64,000 nt of DNA from Hesseltinella vesiculosa (GCA_002104935.1 MCGT01000022.1:372001-436000); one strand, 5' to 3'. Counted from the stretch's first letter, positions 22,762 through 34,500 are shown. The notes: generated from the sequence alone by a model not told the origin. Program-made: numbers and translations.

Positions 22762-23920
22762 TGCCTAAAGTTAAGAAAAATACCAAGAAACAGGTAAGAT
22801 CATCCTTTTGTAACATGTGCCCATCTTGATGGTGTATTAGCAGAATCAGGTGATCACATTCTATTCGATGTGTATATTTTTCTCTCATTTTTTATTTCCA
22901 TTGTAATCTAGGAGCAAAGTCGACCTGCCCGCAAGTCTGCCGCCTCCCGCCAACCTCTGCCCCCCATTGTTGGCTCCACCCATTCCCTTCTCCTGCGTGT
23001 TGACTCCCCCGCCCTTCTAGCGAGACACTGTGCTCTCGTGAAGCAGCCTCTCTTCTCCTCCCTTGACCGGGAGAGTATCGTCCCATACAACCAACTGCAT
23101 GTTACCATTGGTAACTTGCAGCTTCCGACCCCCTCTGCTGCTCGCGTGGCACAGCGCCTTCTTGGTGAGCAAATTTCACGATTTGCCCACCAAGAGAACA
23201 TCACCAGCCCCATCCCCATCTCGCTCGAAGGGCTGGTCATGAAAAAGCTTGGTGGACGCGGTAAATTCATCCCCTCAAAAAAAAATGCATGCAATAGGGT
23301 ATATCAAGGCTGTGGTGAGATGATGCCCTTTTTATTTAGTTATCCATCTGAATTATAGCAAATGCTGGTTTCCAATGATGAATTTTTTTTATGTCATCTT
23401 ATAGCTGGCCCTCGGGTAATCTTTGCCCCTGCGAAGGACAAGTCGAAGGGCAGTCTCCTGCGGCCTCTTTACGGTAAACAACCTCTTGCCTGGAATGAAA
23501 AAAAAACCTCCAATCAGGCGTGAAAAATGAAATGTTCAGAGGATCGCTCACCTTTATCTCGCATAACCGTAGAATCAATCAAAGAGGCCATGACCAAAGC
23601 AGGATTCTGGACCCAACCTGCCAAGAAAAAGTGGAAGGTAAGAGTCGGTGAACCGTATGAACATGTCTAATTTTTACCTCTTCCGTAAGCCCCACGTCAC
23701 CGTGGTCGAGACCCGGTACGGTAAGCCAAAAAGCCAAAAGCCTTGGGGTGGTAACGTCACTGGTTTCCCCAGTGCTGCCTCTGTGAAGAGGAGCGTGGGG
23801 TCTGTCGATCTCGGTTTGACAGCAATCCAGCACTTGGAGCTGTCAAAGCGGGATCGACAATGCCCCATCAGCGACCTTAATCAGTGCGTTGCCACTTTCA
23901 AGGTCTTTAATGACGCTTGA
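22762..23920 (+). CDS. 2H phosphoesterase (LigT/AKAP7/ASCC1-like), intact spliced copy P
   Basis: Five visible exons splice in frame: 22,762-22,793 (VPKVKKNTKKQ), 22,912-about 23,262, 23,405-about 23,471, 23,573-23,637, and 23,690-23,920. The enzyme signature is complete: YNQLHVTIGNLQLP gives the first HxT and KPHVTVVETRYGK the second, about 115 residues apart, with RVIFAPAKD and SIKEAMTKAGFW between them as in the AKAP7/ASCC1 group. The family hydrolyses 2',3'-cyclic phosphates or 2'-5' linkages in RNA. The C-terminal extension ends ATFKVFNDA. The true start codon is not identified, because the first exon begins after an acceptor. The absence of lesions inside a repeat full of pseudogenes is notable. 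Twin: 26,897-28,062. Confidence 0.6.
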
Positions 23921-23929
23921 GGCTTGCCG

Positions 23930-24110
23930 TCCCCGCCATCACCATCCCGCCTCTGCCGCCGCCTCTGTGCCGCCACCTCTGTCTCTGTGGGTCGCTCCCA
24001 TTACCGCCGCCTCTGCCGCCGCCTCTGTGCCGCTGTCTCTGTCTCTATGCCGCCGCCTCTGTGCCGCCGCCTCTGCAACAGCCTCTGTCGCTGCCTATTT
24101 TTTTATGTAT
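23930..24110. repeat. GC-rich CCTCTGCCGCCG-type minisatellite
   Basis: Degenerate tandem units of about 12 bp (CCTCTGCCGCCG, CCTCTGTGCCGC) begin right after the stop of the 2H gene. Counterparts follow the other 2H copies at 26,740-26,890 and 43,020-43,115 with different unit numbers. Confidence 0.8.
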
Positions 24111-24595
24111 TATGATTATTAAATATCACTTTTATTTTTTATCCCTGCCCCATATATTACAGTATTATAAAACAGGGGAGCGGGCTCCTTTCTATTTCTA
24201 CCGCGCGCTTGAACCGAGTCACGGTTGGGGCGGCTAGGTCTTTCTTGATCGGAAACCTTTTGGCAACAGCTTTTTGAGGTTTGGAGTCCGTGAATTTTAT
24301 GAACATTCTCGTTCATTTCGGTTCTATAAGAAAAGTGCAGCTGAAAGATGGGAGAATCATCACAGGAATTTCTGCCAAAGCTCAGCCAGGAACCCCAACA
24401 TTGTCAAGTCACCAAAAGCACATCAGGGACGTTTTTAAAGAGCGCATACAATTCACAACGGATAGAGCTTCTTATATAAATTCTATGCAGTGCGCACCAT
24501 CTGCTGCCACCAGCAACCCTGTTGCGGTGGAAAAACATCCGCGAAGATAATCACCCTGCCAAAAGCGCCGCCATCAACCCTAGTACCGGTAGGTA

Positions 24596-24800
24596 CTGTA
24601 CCTCAGGAAACTGTCCCAATGTTCGGAGTTCTTCTTTACAAACTGAGCTCTACCGTGTCATTTGCATAAACGACGCATCTCATTTTTTTTATATATATAA
24701 TAAACCTATTATATATCTTTCTAACAATCTATCATATGCCCAGATACAATATCATGTTGATGAGATATACAGTTTTATAAAAAAACAGTTTCCTGGCTTA
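24596..24800. repeat. Left inverted end of the Tc1 element
   Basis: Pairs with 25,990-26,197. Shared blocks include ACCTCAGGAAACTG, AAACTGAGCTC, CCAGATACAATATCATGT and GATGAGATATACAGTTTTA. Confidence 0.75.
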
Positions 24801-24959
24801 TGTGACTTTTTCTTAAAAAAGCGGCTTTTCGCCTTTTTTTTTTTTTTACTCCTTCACTTTAGTCTCTTTTTTTTTTTTGTTATCCAAGGTAATTTAATGC
24901 TTCAATCGCATCAATGTTGCATCATTGCTCATAATTAATCTAATCGTTTCCTAGTAATC

Positions 24960-25985
24960 ATGAAGTCAATCAGCATCCAAAAAAAACGAAAGACGTCGAG
25001 TCCCTTTTGCGCCAAATTGACGAGAAACACACCGTGCAGTCTATTGCCAAGCGCGTTGGTGATTCTAAGTCGACTGTGCAGCGCATTGCCAACGCCATTG
25101 CAATTGAATCGTCAAACAAAGGCTGCCGTCCTCCCAAGATTAGCAATGGAAGTGCTTGTTTTCTCTTCCGTGAAGTGGAAATGGGCAAATACACGACTGC
25201 AACTTCTGCTGCAAAGGTGCTCAGACTAACTACGACGTAGAGGTGCACCCACAGACTGTTCGCAACATAATGCAGGCTAATTGCATGACATCGAAGCGGA
25301 AAGAGATTACCCTGCCATCAACCACAATGTCATGCCCAAGCGTCTGCAGTTCGCTAAGAAGTACCTGGACTGGACAGAAGCAGACTGGGAGAACGTAGTG
25401 TTTACTGACGAGTCAAAATTCAACATCCTTGGCTCTGACGGCAAGCAATGGTTCTGGAAGCGTGTGGATAGTTGTACCCGTGAGCATGGCAAAATCCGAA
25501 AGAAGAAGTTTGGTGGCGGTAAAGCCATGGTTTGGGGCGCTATCACATCTAAAGGCATAGGCTTCATCACCAAGATTGAAGGCAACATGGATACAACGCT
25601 TTTTCTGGAAATCATGAACGACGAATTCATCAGAACCTTGACTTGGTATGAAATGGACACCCGCAGCATTTACCTTTTGCAGGACTCCGACCCTAAACAC
25701 AATGCCAAGGCTTCTCGTGAATGGTATGCTGACCATGGCTTGAATGTCCTAGACTGGCCCACCAACTCTCCTGACCTGAACCCTATCGAAAACGTATGGG
25801 CAAAGGTCAACAGCTGCTTGATGCGTACCCTGGACCGCCAACGGGTGCTCATGAGCTGTGGAAACGTTTGTAGGCTGTCTGGGATCTTTCTGAGGTCAGT
25901 GCCATGTGTGCCAAAGTTGTTCATAGCATGCCACGTCGTTTGCAAGCTGTCATCGATGCCAAGGGTGGTGTCACCAAATATTAAT
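24960..25985 (+). pseudogene. Tc1-like transposase, DD34E, frameshifted
   Basis: The N-terminal helix-turn-helix region is readable (RQIDEKHTVQSIAKRVGDSK, then GCRPPKISN). The catalytic domain has VVFTDESKFN (first Asp), LLQDSDPKHNAKA (second Asp) and NSPDLNPIENVW (Glu), with 34 residues between the second Asp and the Glu, as in Tc1 elements. The C-terminus GGVTKY* is of the usual type. Lesions seen: frame changes near 25,217, 25,300 and 25,845, and an in-frame TAG near 25,870 where related frames would have Gln. The product cannot be functional; the family may have moved with another source of transposase. Confidence 0.8.
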
Positions 25986-25989
25986 AAAA

Positions 25990-26197
25990 AAAATCTGCTG
26001 AGTCAGGAAACTGTCCCAATGGTCATTTTATTTAAAACTGTATATCTCATCGACATGATATTGTATCTGGGTATATGGTAGCTTGTTAGAAAGCTATTTA
26101 ATAGGTGTATTATATATAAAAAAATGAGATACGTATGCAAGTGACGAGCTCAGTTTATAAAAAACTCCAAACATTGGGTCAGTTTCCTGAGGTACGG
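25990..26197. repeat. Right inverted end of the Tc1 element
   Basis: Reverse-complement partner of 24,596-24,800. An inner copy of CAGGAAACTGTCCCAATG at about 26,005 suggests a second transposase-type binding site, placed as in Tc1 elements with IR/DR ends (inference). Confidence 0.65.
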
Positions 26198-26739
26198 TAC
26201 TAGGGCCGATGGCGACGTTTGGCAGGGTGGTTATCTTCGCGGATGAATTTTCACCGCAACAGGGTTGCTGGTGGCATCAGATGGTGTGTAGTTCAAAGTA
26301 TAGATGGCATTGTAGCTGGTGTAAAGTAGGCGAGTTGTGAAGTACACGCGCTGGTGTGCTCTGGGTGGTTAAGCAGTTACTGCAGCTTGATTGGGCATGT
26401 GAGTGTGCCGGATGAAACTGGAAAATTAGACGCCTCGCAAGCCTGTGAAATGCCAAAACCAACACGCTGCCCACCTCAGTCCTCGTCATCATCTGCCTCT
26501 AACATTACCCCTGCACCCATATAATAGTTACTCAAAAGACATCGTCCAAACCTCAAAAAGCTGTTGCCAAAAGGTTTCCGATCAAGAAAGACCTAGCCGC
26601 CCCAACCGTGACTCGGTTCAAGCGCGCGGTAGAAATAGAAAGGAACCTGCTCCCCTGTTTTATAATACTGTAATATATGGGGCAGGAATAAAGAATAAAA
26701 GTGATATTTAATAATCATAATACATAAAAAAAAGAGGCA

Positions 26740-26890
26740 GCGACAGAGGCTGTTGCAGAGGCGGCGGCACAGAGGCGGCGGCACAGAGGCGGCGGCAGAG
26801 GCATAGGCGGCGGCAGAGACAGGGGCGGCGGCAGAGGCATAGGCGGCGGCAAAGACAGAGACAGTGGCGGGATGGTGATGGCGGGGACGG
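26740..26890. repeat. GC-rich minisatellite, copy Q
   Basis: Reverse-complement twin of 23,930-24,110 (units of the type GGCGGCAGAGGC). The unit number and order differ from copy P. Confidence 0.8.
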
Positions 26891-26896
26891 CAAGCC

Positions 26897-28062
26897 TCAA
26901 GCGTCATTAAAGACCTTGAAAGTGGCAACGCACTGATTAAGGTCGCTGATGGGGCATTGTCGATCCCGCTTTGACAGCTCCAAGTGCTGGATTGCTGTCA
27001 AACCGAGATCGACAGACCCCACGCTCCTCTTCACAAAGGCAACGCTTGGGAAACCAGTGACGTTACCACCCCAAGGCTTTTGGCTTTTTGGCTTACCGTA
27101 CCGGGTCTCGACCACGGTGACGTGGGGCTTACGGAAGAGGTAAAAATTAGACATGTTCATACGGTTCACCGATTCTTACCTTCCACTTTTTGTTGGCAGG
27201 TTGGGTCCAGAATCCTGCTTTGGTCATGGCCTCTTTGATTGATTCTACGGTTATGCGAGATAAAGGTGAGCGATCCTCTGAACATTTCATTTTTCACGCC
27301 TGATTGGAGGTTTTTTTTTCATTCCAGGCAAGAGGTTGTTTACCGTAAAGAGGCCGCAGGAGACTGCCCTTCGACTTGTCCTTCGCAGGGGCGAAGATTA
27401 CCCGAGGGCCAGCTATAAGATGACATAAAAAAAATTCATCATTGGAAACCAGCATTTGCTATAATTCAGATGGATAACTAAATAAAAAGGGCATCATCTC
27501 ACCACAGCCTTGATATACCCTATTGCATGCATTTTTTTTTTTTGAGGGGATGAATTTACCGCGTCCACTAAGCTTTTTCATGACCAGCCCTTCGAGCGAG
27601 ATGGGGATGGGGCTGGTGATGCTCTCTTGGTGGGCAAATCGTGAAATTTGCTCACCAAGAAGGCGCTGTGCCACGTGAGCAGCAGAGGGGGTCGGAAGCT
27701 GCAAGTTACCAATGGTAACATGCAGTTGGTTGTATGGGACGATACTCTCCCGGTCAAGGGAGGAGAAGAGAGGCTGCTTCACGAGAGCACAGTGGCTCAC
27801 TCGAAGGGCGGGGGAGTCGACACGTAAGAGAAGGGAATGGGTGGAGCCAACGTTGTGGCGCAGAGGTTGGTGGGAGGCAGCAGAGCCTCCAGCAGCACGT
27901 CGACTTTGCTCCTAGATTACAATGGAAATAAAAAATGAGAGAAAAATATACACATCGAATAGAATGTGATCACCTGATTCTGCTAATACACCATCAAGAT
28001 GGGCACATGTTACAAAAGGATGATCTTACCTGTTTCTTGGTATTTTTCTTAACTTTAGGCAC
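26897..28062 (-). CDS. 2H phosphoesterase, intact spliced copy Q
   Basis: Mirror copy of the gene at 22,762-23,920 with the same five-exon layout: the final exon is 26,897-27,127 (PHVTVVETRYGKPKSQKPWG to FNDA*), the preceding exon 27,180-27,244 (SIKEAMTKAGFW), then the GPRVIFAPAKDKSKG exon, the NQLHVTIGNLQLP exon (about 27,561-27,911) and the small first exon near 28,031-28,062. Both HxT motifs are intact. It differs from copy P by scattered substitutions and a few codons at the N-terminal side (HQPLRHNVGSTHSLLLRVDS). As for P, the initiating ATG is not located. Confidence 0.55.
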
Positions 28063-28549
28063 TGTGGTGATATACAAAAAAAAAAAAATAATAATAAAAA
28101 GGTTAGAGTGGATGAGGTAACGGCAACACACAAATATATTAAGGGGTCACATTTCATTTCTTGACAGTTCAATACTTACTATAGGAGCAATGTAAGGGTT
28201 TTCGAAAAAGTAAAGAAAAGAAGAGAAAAACAGGCCACCCCCTTTTTTATATTCGCGACTAAACCACTGCCGTTTAAGCGAAAGCCTCCCTCCAAGACAG
28301 CCCCAGCCGCTCCCATTGTAACCCGATCCTTACGCAGCAGAAAAGGGAAACAGCCGGTCGCTTCCATTTAATGGCAACCAAACGCTCCTGTTTAATAAAA
28401 CATATGGGGGTACAAATGGGAATGGGAATAAAGAACGACAAAATATATATAAAAAAAAGGCGGGGTAAAGAAGGCGGGGAAGGCAAGCATCAAGCATCAT
28501 TATAAACCTTGAGGTCGACAGACCCAATGCTGCCCTTTACAGAGGCGGC

Positions 28550-28885
28550 ACTAACCAACGATGTTACCACACCAAGGCCTATTCGCTTTTTGGCTTACCG
28601 TACCGGGTTTCGACGATGGTCATGTGGGGCTAACGGAAAGGTAAAAATTAGACATTTTCAAAGGGTTCACTGATTCTAACCGTCCATTTTTTTTCTGGCG
28701 GGTGGGATCCAGAAACCTGCTTTGGTCATAACCTCTTTCGATTGATCCTACGGTTGTAACAGATAAACATTTCATTTTTCACGCCTGATTGGAGTTTTTT
28801 CTGGGGTTGCTTACGGCAGAGAGGCAGCCGGGCATTTTTATCCGACATATCCTTGGCAGGAGCGAAGACCACACGAGGGCCAGCT
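28550..28885 (-). pseudogene. Partial 2H phosphoesterase, copy Q
   Basis: Counterpart of 21,964-22,263. The piece includes GPRVVFAPAKD and a degraded final exon in which the HVT block is altered (rc reads CCCCACATGACCATCG, so PHMTIV). The first HxT motif is lacking. Confidence 0.5.
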
Positions 28886-29115
28886 ACAGTAAAAGATGAG
28901 CACTGTAAAAAATAGAGACAGAGACGATGTGGAAGGCTGCACTAGTGACACATGTACAAACGTGAATGATGCGTACCCTCTGCAGCTCCTTGACCTTTGT
29001 ATTCTCAACACTGTCTTGGTACAAGCGAGAATGAAAAGATGACATAAAAAAAACTAATCATGGGAAACAAAAAACAGGGATCTCCTCTTACGTGCATTTT
29101 TTTCTCTTTTGCTCT

Positions 29116-29883
29116 TCAAGCGGGATGTTGTATGGCCACCAGGTCACCTACCAGAGCATGATGGCGGGTAGGAGCATTACACACAAAAACAACACTGTCG
29201 AGAGCATCGCAGGTCACATAGGCGTCGAGGGGCTTCTTGGCATTGATCCGCAGCAGGCCTTGGTACAGTTCGCCTTGGGCCAAGGCCCTTTCCACTCTGT
29301 CACGATCCATAAACCTCTCAAACTGACGGTGTTTTCCATGTGGGCAGTGGTCGTCAGGGTGCAGCCGCGAGGGCTGTTTTTGGTCAGGTCGACGCGCTTT
29401 TGGTGGCGAAGCATGCGCTCATTCTGTACGATCACTTGGCCAGGAGGTCGAGATGGAGATCGGTATTGGCGCGATGGCATGTCAACATGGCCATGCCTAT
29501 CAACGAATGAGAAGGACCGCTGGGCTTGCAGCGACGAAGCGTCTGTAGTAGGCAAGAGCTGTGGGAATGCGCTATGACGGAAGGGATGACCATGGGCAGA
29601 ATCTGAATGAGGAGGCTCCATGTTGTGTGGAGGATGAGTAGGTTCAGGACCTGGCCTACGCCAATTGTCGTCCATGTTCCTAGAATAAAATGAGCAAATA
29701 GTAAGCGACCTGCTGCTTTGTTCTGTGGCAAGCATCTTGTCCGATCTTACTCTTTCGATTTGACAATGACTAAACGTTTGGAGAAAAAAAAAACGTAAAA
29801 TAAACATTACTTTGAATGGTTTACTGTGTTTCTTATCTTATATCACTTACATGCTTCCCTCTTGTTTCTTCGCTAAAAGACAT
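29116..29883 (-). pseudogene. SSD1/DIS3L2-like N-terminal fragment, copy Q
   Basis: Starts MSFSEETRGK at 29,883 and ends in QHPA* at 29,116 with the cold-shock-like block DRDRVERALAQGELYQGLLR. Here two frames overlap differently from copy P because GTCGACGCGC adds a base in the middle of the gene. Same truncation before any ribonuclease domain. Confidence 0.6.
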
Positions 29884-30008
29884 GCGTATAGGAAAGAGAG
29901 CAAGGGACCAAGGAAAAGAAAGCTGGGCCGAAGGGCGCATAAAAAAAGGTGGGAAGAAAGGCGGCAGGCAATCGGGATTTGAAATGACCATCGTTGGCTG
30001 GGATCTTT

Positions 30009-30022
30009 TTTTTTTTCATCGT
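30009..30022. repeat. Left target-site duplication of the LINE
   Basis: TTTTTTTTCATCGT, repeated exactly at 35,596-35,609. The uninterrupted site is visible near 16,311-16,330 in the other left arm (T-run followed by CCATCG). Confidence 0.85.
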
Positions 30023-30023
30023 C

Positions 30024-31397
30024 ATGTCTTCCCACTCCCCCACCCCGGCACCTCCGGATGGAGAAGACACTCCTCAATCCCCCACCTTTGCGCAAATGGT
30101 TTCGGCCTCACCTCCCCCTTCACAGAACATCAACCCACTACCCACTCGATCCCTCTGGATCCGCGGCAACGAACGTCACTCTGTTTTCTTTAACGTTTCA
30201 GGTTTTACGAAAAAAGATCTCCTCGACTTTGATCGTCAACTCGACGCCATCCACCACCATCGAGCCACTGGATGTCGCACGGTATATACTGGGCCCCGCA
30301 ATGCCAAGAATAGAATGATCCTGAAGGAAGTTGGCTTTGGCTCACACGAGGACTGCCTCGTTGCATGCTCCACCCCTTTACCACTAATTCGAGGCAACAG
30401 TCTTCCTGAACTTGCTCTACCAATGGCTGCTGAGATCGTACACCTCAACTTGGATAACCTGCCTCTCATCCCTAAGACCGAACTGGAAGAGCAGATCCAG
30501 TCTGCAACAGTCCCATTCGGGGTTGTGGAAGCCATAATCCACCACTCTGTCCCCAACAGCCGAATTTACTCAGGACGCTCTACTGTTGTTATCAACCGCC
30601 AACCCCTGGAAACCAGTCACACCTGGGCCGACTTGCCTTTCCGCTTCCCCTGGACCGACCCCACCCGTCGTGTAACCTGCACCTTCAAATCGCAAGGCGT
30701 GCACTGCCGCTACTGCTTGAGAGACGGCCACTCAATCGCCGAATGCCCATCGAAAGTCAGTAAGATTGCTTGCCTCAACTGCCAACAAATTGGTCACATC
30801 AGTGCCAACTGTCCCCACCCTGCCCGTTTGGCTGAACGCAAACGCCCACGTCGTCCCAATCTAGAGGCGCCCATCCCGCCCACTATCAACAAGCGCTCGT
30901 TTCCGCAACTGCCTCGCTCTCCCTCACCCCCTCCTGCCAACGTCCTAGAGTCCGGATCCAATCAGCTCCAGGTAGGATCCTCGGTCACGAACAGGACAGC
31001 GACTCCTGATGATAACATCAACCCTCCCCGTGTCACTCCATCTCCCGAAGCAGGGACTCCCAGCCAGAAGTCGAAGTACAGGAGTTCCGAGGTCTACTCC
31101 TCTGCTGCTTCTCGTTGGGCAGATGACGCTCCGACTGCAACTCCAGACCCCTCACTCTCGGACGAATCCTCTGATGATCACATGGACGAAGATAACCCCG
31201 GCTCCATTTCTGTCTCCCCCTCCACCGACAGTGCAATCAACCCAACAAATACTACCCTGGCCACTATGGACGTGGACTCCATGACCGAGGACAGCGACTG
31301 CCTGCCTCCCACGGTGCCTACACCCAGACTGGTTTCTTCCAATCGTAATCACCGAATGACGACCCGTAGCCAAAGCAAGACACCTGTTGAGTATTAA
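30024..31397 (+). CDS. LINE ORF1, gag-like protein with two CCHC knuckles
   Basis: 457 residues from MSSHSPTPAPPDGEDTPQSP to TRSQSKTPVEY. Two perfect zinc knuckles CX2CX4HX4C lie near residues 228-275: CRYCLRDGHSIAEC and CLNCQQIGHISANC, followed by a basic segment (AERKRPRRP). The N-terminal half holds a region resembling the RNA-binding part of ORF1 proteins (RSLWIRGNERHSVFFNVSGF). The C-terminal third is Ser/Pro/Thr/Asp-rich and disordered. ORF1 would coat the element RNA. The frame is free of lesions. An open frame upstream of the Met (from 29,994) belongs to the host repeat, not the element. Confidence 0.85.
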   Translation: MSSHSPTPAPPDGEDTPQSPTFAQMVSASPPPSQNINPLPTRSLWIRGNERHSVFFNVSGFTKKDLLDFDRQLDAIHHHRATGCRTVYTGPRNAKNRMILKEVGFGSHEDCLVACSTPLPLIRGNSLPELALPMAAEIVHLNLDNLPLIPKTELEEQIQSATVPFGVVEAIIHHSVPNSRIYSGRSTVVINRQPLETSHTWADLPFRFPWTDPTRRVTCTFKSQGVHCRYCLRDGHSIAECPSKVSKIACLNCQQIGHISANCPHPARLAERKRPRRPNLEAPIPPTINKRSFPQLPRSPSPPPANVLESGSNQLQVGSSVTNRTATPDDNINPPRVTPSPEAGTPSQKSKYRSSEVYSSAASRWADDAPTATPDPSLSDESSDDHMDEDNPGSISVSPSTDSAINPTNTTLATMDVDSMTEDSDCLPPTVPTPRLVSSNRNHRMTTRSQSKTPVEY

Positions 31398-31536
31398 ACT
31401 CTTCAGTCTCGCTCACTATTACCTCCCTCAATAATCTAGCCCCTCCCCCCTCCCTCCATCGTCTAGATTTACTCCCCGTTAGATTTCCCGTTCATTAGAT
31501 TTATTTATTTATTTATTTTTTTCCGTGTAGTCTCAC

Positions 31537-34500
31537 ATGTCTGCTCTTCCCACTCTCCTCCCCTCCCCATCTTCATTGCCCAGTAGACAATCTTCTCTCC
31601 GTCTGGGCACCCTCAATTGCCGTGGCCTGGCCAAAATCTCCAAACCCGACACACAACAACACTTCATTCGATTCCTCCGCAACCACAATTTTTCCATCCT
31701 CGCTCTTCAAGAAACACATGCCAACTCCGACACAGTCATCTCCTCATTCGACATGTGCTTCCAACCGACTTCCTCCATGTGGTCTCAACATTGTGGGCTA
31801 CTCGTGTTCGATCCCAATATTCAACTCACCCCCATGACAGTGCCTTCCCAGCTAGATGGCCGGGTACTTGCAGCCACCATTTCCCACAAGGACGAACTGT
31901 TTGACCCTATTCAAGTTTTTGTGATCTATGCTCCAGCAGCATACTCCCCTCGCAAAACCTTCTTCAGTTCACTGACACAGATTTTTCCTGTAGAAGTCTT
32001 ACTGGAGCAAGGGCGATCCTTCCTTCTAGGCGACTTTAACCAACCGGTTCCGTCCCTGGACAACTTAGCCCGGTCACGTTCATGGTTCACTCGATTGGGA
32101 ACCTCCTTCTACAACACTCTGGCGTGCCGACCCGAAGTTCAAGTCCTTCCCACCTTCCGACGCGGCTCTTCGTCTTCAGTGATCGATTTCATATTTTACT
32201 CTCCCGATCTAGCACCGTTGATCTCTAGAGCATCCGTTGAATATGTCTCGGCCTCGTGGACCGACCATGCCCTATTGTCCATCCACCTCACCACTAAGCC
32301 CCGGCGAACCAGCCCCTACTGGCGAGCCCGCCCTCAGCTAGCGGCCCTCCCTGCCTTTCAGAGCCACCTATACAAAGCGCTGGACTGCTGGATCGCCAGC
32401 CGAAGTGAGCCCACCACAGTTTCACCCCAGGAGCAATGGGATGATGTTAAGGAGGTCACCAAAAAAGTTGCTCAACAAATCGGCCGTAAACGCACACCGT
32501 TCCTAAAACGATCCCTTCGCCACCTACAATCCCGACGCAATCAACTCTTGAGACAGTCCAAAGAATCCCCCCGGTCCCGGTCCCTACTTCTACCAGATCT
32601 CCTCCAAGTAGAGTCCTCAATCGCCCACGTCCAAGAAGAAATGGCCCTCGGATTGACGTTAAAAGCCCGGCGACACTGGCGTGAAAACGGTGAGAGGTCG
32701 CCTGGATACATAAAACGATCTGCAACCGAACGTGGCGCAAAGTCCACCCTTCCTCCTCTAATCCACCCGGTCACTGGCAACTTGTGCTCGTCCCCCTCAA
32801 CCATGACCAACGCCGCAACAAGCTTCTACTCATCGCTATACCAAGACGACCCCGTTGAAGCTGAGGCTACTCAATCCCTGCTCGATGCGATTCCTGTGAA
32901 CAACAGGGTATCTATGTTAGAAGCCCATCGCCTAACTCAGCAGTTTGACATTGACGAAGTTATTTCTGCTGCTAACCGCGCTCCTCCTCGTAGTTGTCCC
33001 GGCCTTGATGGCTTACCATACTCCATACTCCGTTTGTTGCTAGCCTATCCCCCGCTGGCCTCTCTAGTCTCCACAGTCTACAACCAAGCTCTGTTGGAGG
33101 GCCTCTTTCCTGCGTCATGGTCGACCACTGCCTTATCACTGCTGCCCAAAAAAGGAAACCTGTCCCTATTGTCCAATTGGCGCCCAATCTCCTTGATCAA
33201 CACGGACGCCAAGATTTTTACCCGCCTCCTTGCCGCACGTCTCCAACCCATCTGTCAACGTCTGGTCCATCCCAATCAATCTGGTTTCATCCGGGACAGG
33301 TTCATAGGGGAAAATGGGGCGCTGGCCCGCATGGTCATGGACGATGCCCGATCTTCACATGCCAATGGTGCACTTCTACTCCTAGACCAAGAGAAAGCGT
33401 ATGATCGTGTTCACCTGTCCTACCTATCGTCCGTCCTTCACCACCTCCACTTTCCTTCTTCCTTCGTGGCAGCCGTCACAGGTTTCTTCAGTTCCACCAA
33501 GATCAAGATCAATGTCAATGGCTCACTTTCTGATCCTGTTGACCAACGTCGAGGTCTGCGCCAAGGCGATCCTCTGTCCCCTCTGCTGTTCAACTTGGCA
33601 ATGGAGCCACTTCTCTGGTCTATCCAGGGTTCACCTAACTTGCCTGGCTATCAATGGTCCTGCTCCACCCCATACGACCCTCATCCACCCCATGTACCTC
33701 CACCTCCTCCACCGATCAAGTTCTTGGCATATGCGGACGACCTGCTCGTTATCACCCAGTCTCCAACTGAAGTCGATGAACTTTTTACCCTTCTGGCACG
33801 CTATGGCCGCGCCTCCAACGCAAAGATCAACCCACAGAAGACGGCGGTGGTCTCGCTCTCTGGCGACCCGCTTCCTGAGTCACTGGCGTCATCTCTCGCT
33901 GCCCATGACATCGCCCCAGACGACGTGCTAACCTCGTCTAGCCCTTCGGCCTTCGTCTACCTTGGTCTCCCGCTTGCTCATTCCGCACAACAACTTATTG
34001 GGTTCCAAACGGAACTCCTGGGTAAAATTGAACGCGCCTGTGCTCTCCACTCCTCCCGCAATCTCTCCATTCTCGGACGGACCACGGTGTGGAACACGCT
34101 CATCATGTCCAAGCTGTGGTATTTCCTTCGTCACCACCCACTGCCTCCCCCTTTGTATTCACATGTCCTACGCTTGTGTCGCCGGTTTATCAATAGGAAC
34201 ATCTCCCCTCCTATCTCCTATGCTACCATGTGTGCTCCTAGGCGACTCGGTGGCCTCGCCCTCCTCGACGCTGCTCATCAAGCCCATGCTTTACAAGCCC
34301 GCTGGCTCTCTCCCCTCCTCAACTCCTCTTCCTCCCGCCTCCACTCCTTCGACCGTATCCTGTCCTGGTGTGTGCCCAACCATCTCGGTTGTCCCCTGAC
34401 CGATCCTCTCCCACCGCTTTTATTTCCCCAACTTCGTCAAGGCAATTTGGGGGCTAGTTCTTCATTCCCATCCTTTGCAGCTGGGGTTGCCAAAGCGTTT

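Larger units (their letters stand above)
15076..24590. repeat. Composite repeat unit, copy 1 (inverted arms around a core)
   Basis: This block consists of a left arm on the minus strand (15,076-17,000), a core (17,000-20,180) and a right arm on the plus strand (20,180-24,590). The two arms are inverted copies over 15,076-16,990 against 20,220-22,090. The whole left arm plus core plus right arm recurs in direct orientation at about 28,755-43,115, apart from the LINE insertion. The left arm is truncated at 15,076, inside a 2H-phosphoesterase fragment, at AGATAAACATTTCAT. Between gene fragments the arms are T- and A-rich with no further domain (16,191-16,912; 20,226-20,968; 22,264-22,761; 24,121-24,585). 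The structure is seen directly by matching text; the percentage identity was not computed. Confidence 0.85.
24586..26197. mobile_element. Tc1/mariner DNA transposon (inactive)
   Basis: Element of about 1.6 kb. Long inverted ends of about 200 bp face each other: the left end carries GTACCTCAGGAAACTG and a region ATATAATAAACCTATTATAT, and the right end is its imperfect reverse complement, ending ...CCTGAGGTACGG. TA dinucleotides flank both ends. On each side the flank reads CCCTAGTA in mirrored orientation, so the element sits at the centre of a larger palindrome. The exact left limit is 24,586 or 24,596, because TACCGGTAGGTACTG precedes the common end. Confidence 0.8.

Noticed and set aside
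23930..24110. Repeat-encoded Pro/Leu/Cys-rich proteins in all frames
   Set aside because: All frames of the minisatellite read as low complexity; it follows a stop codon and the unit number varies.
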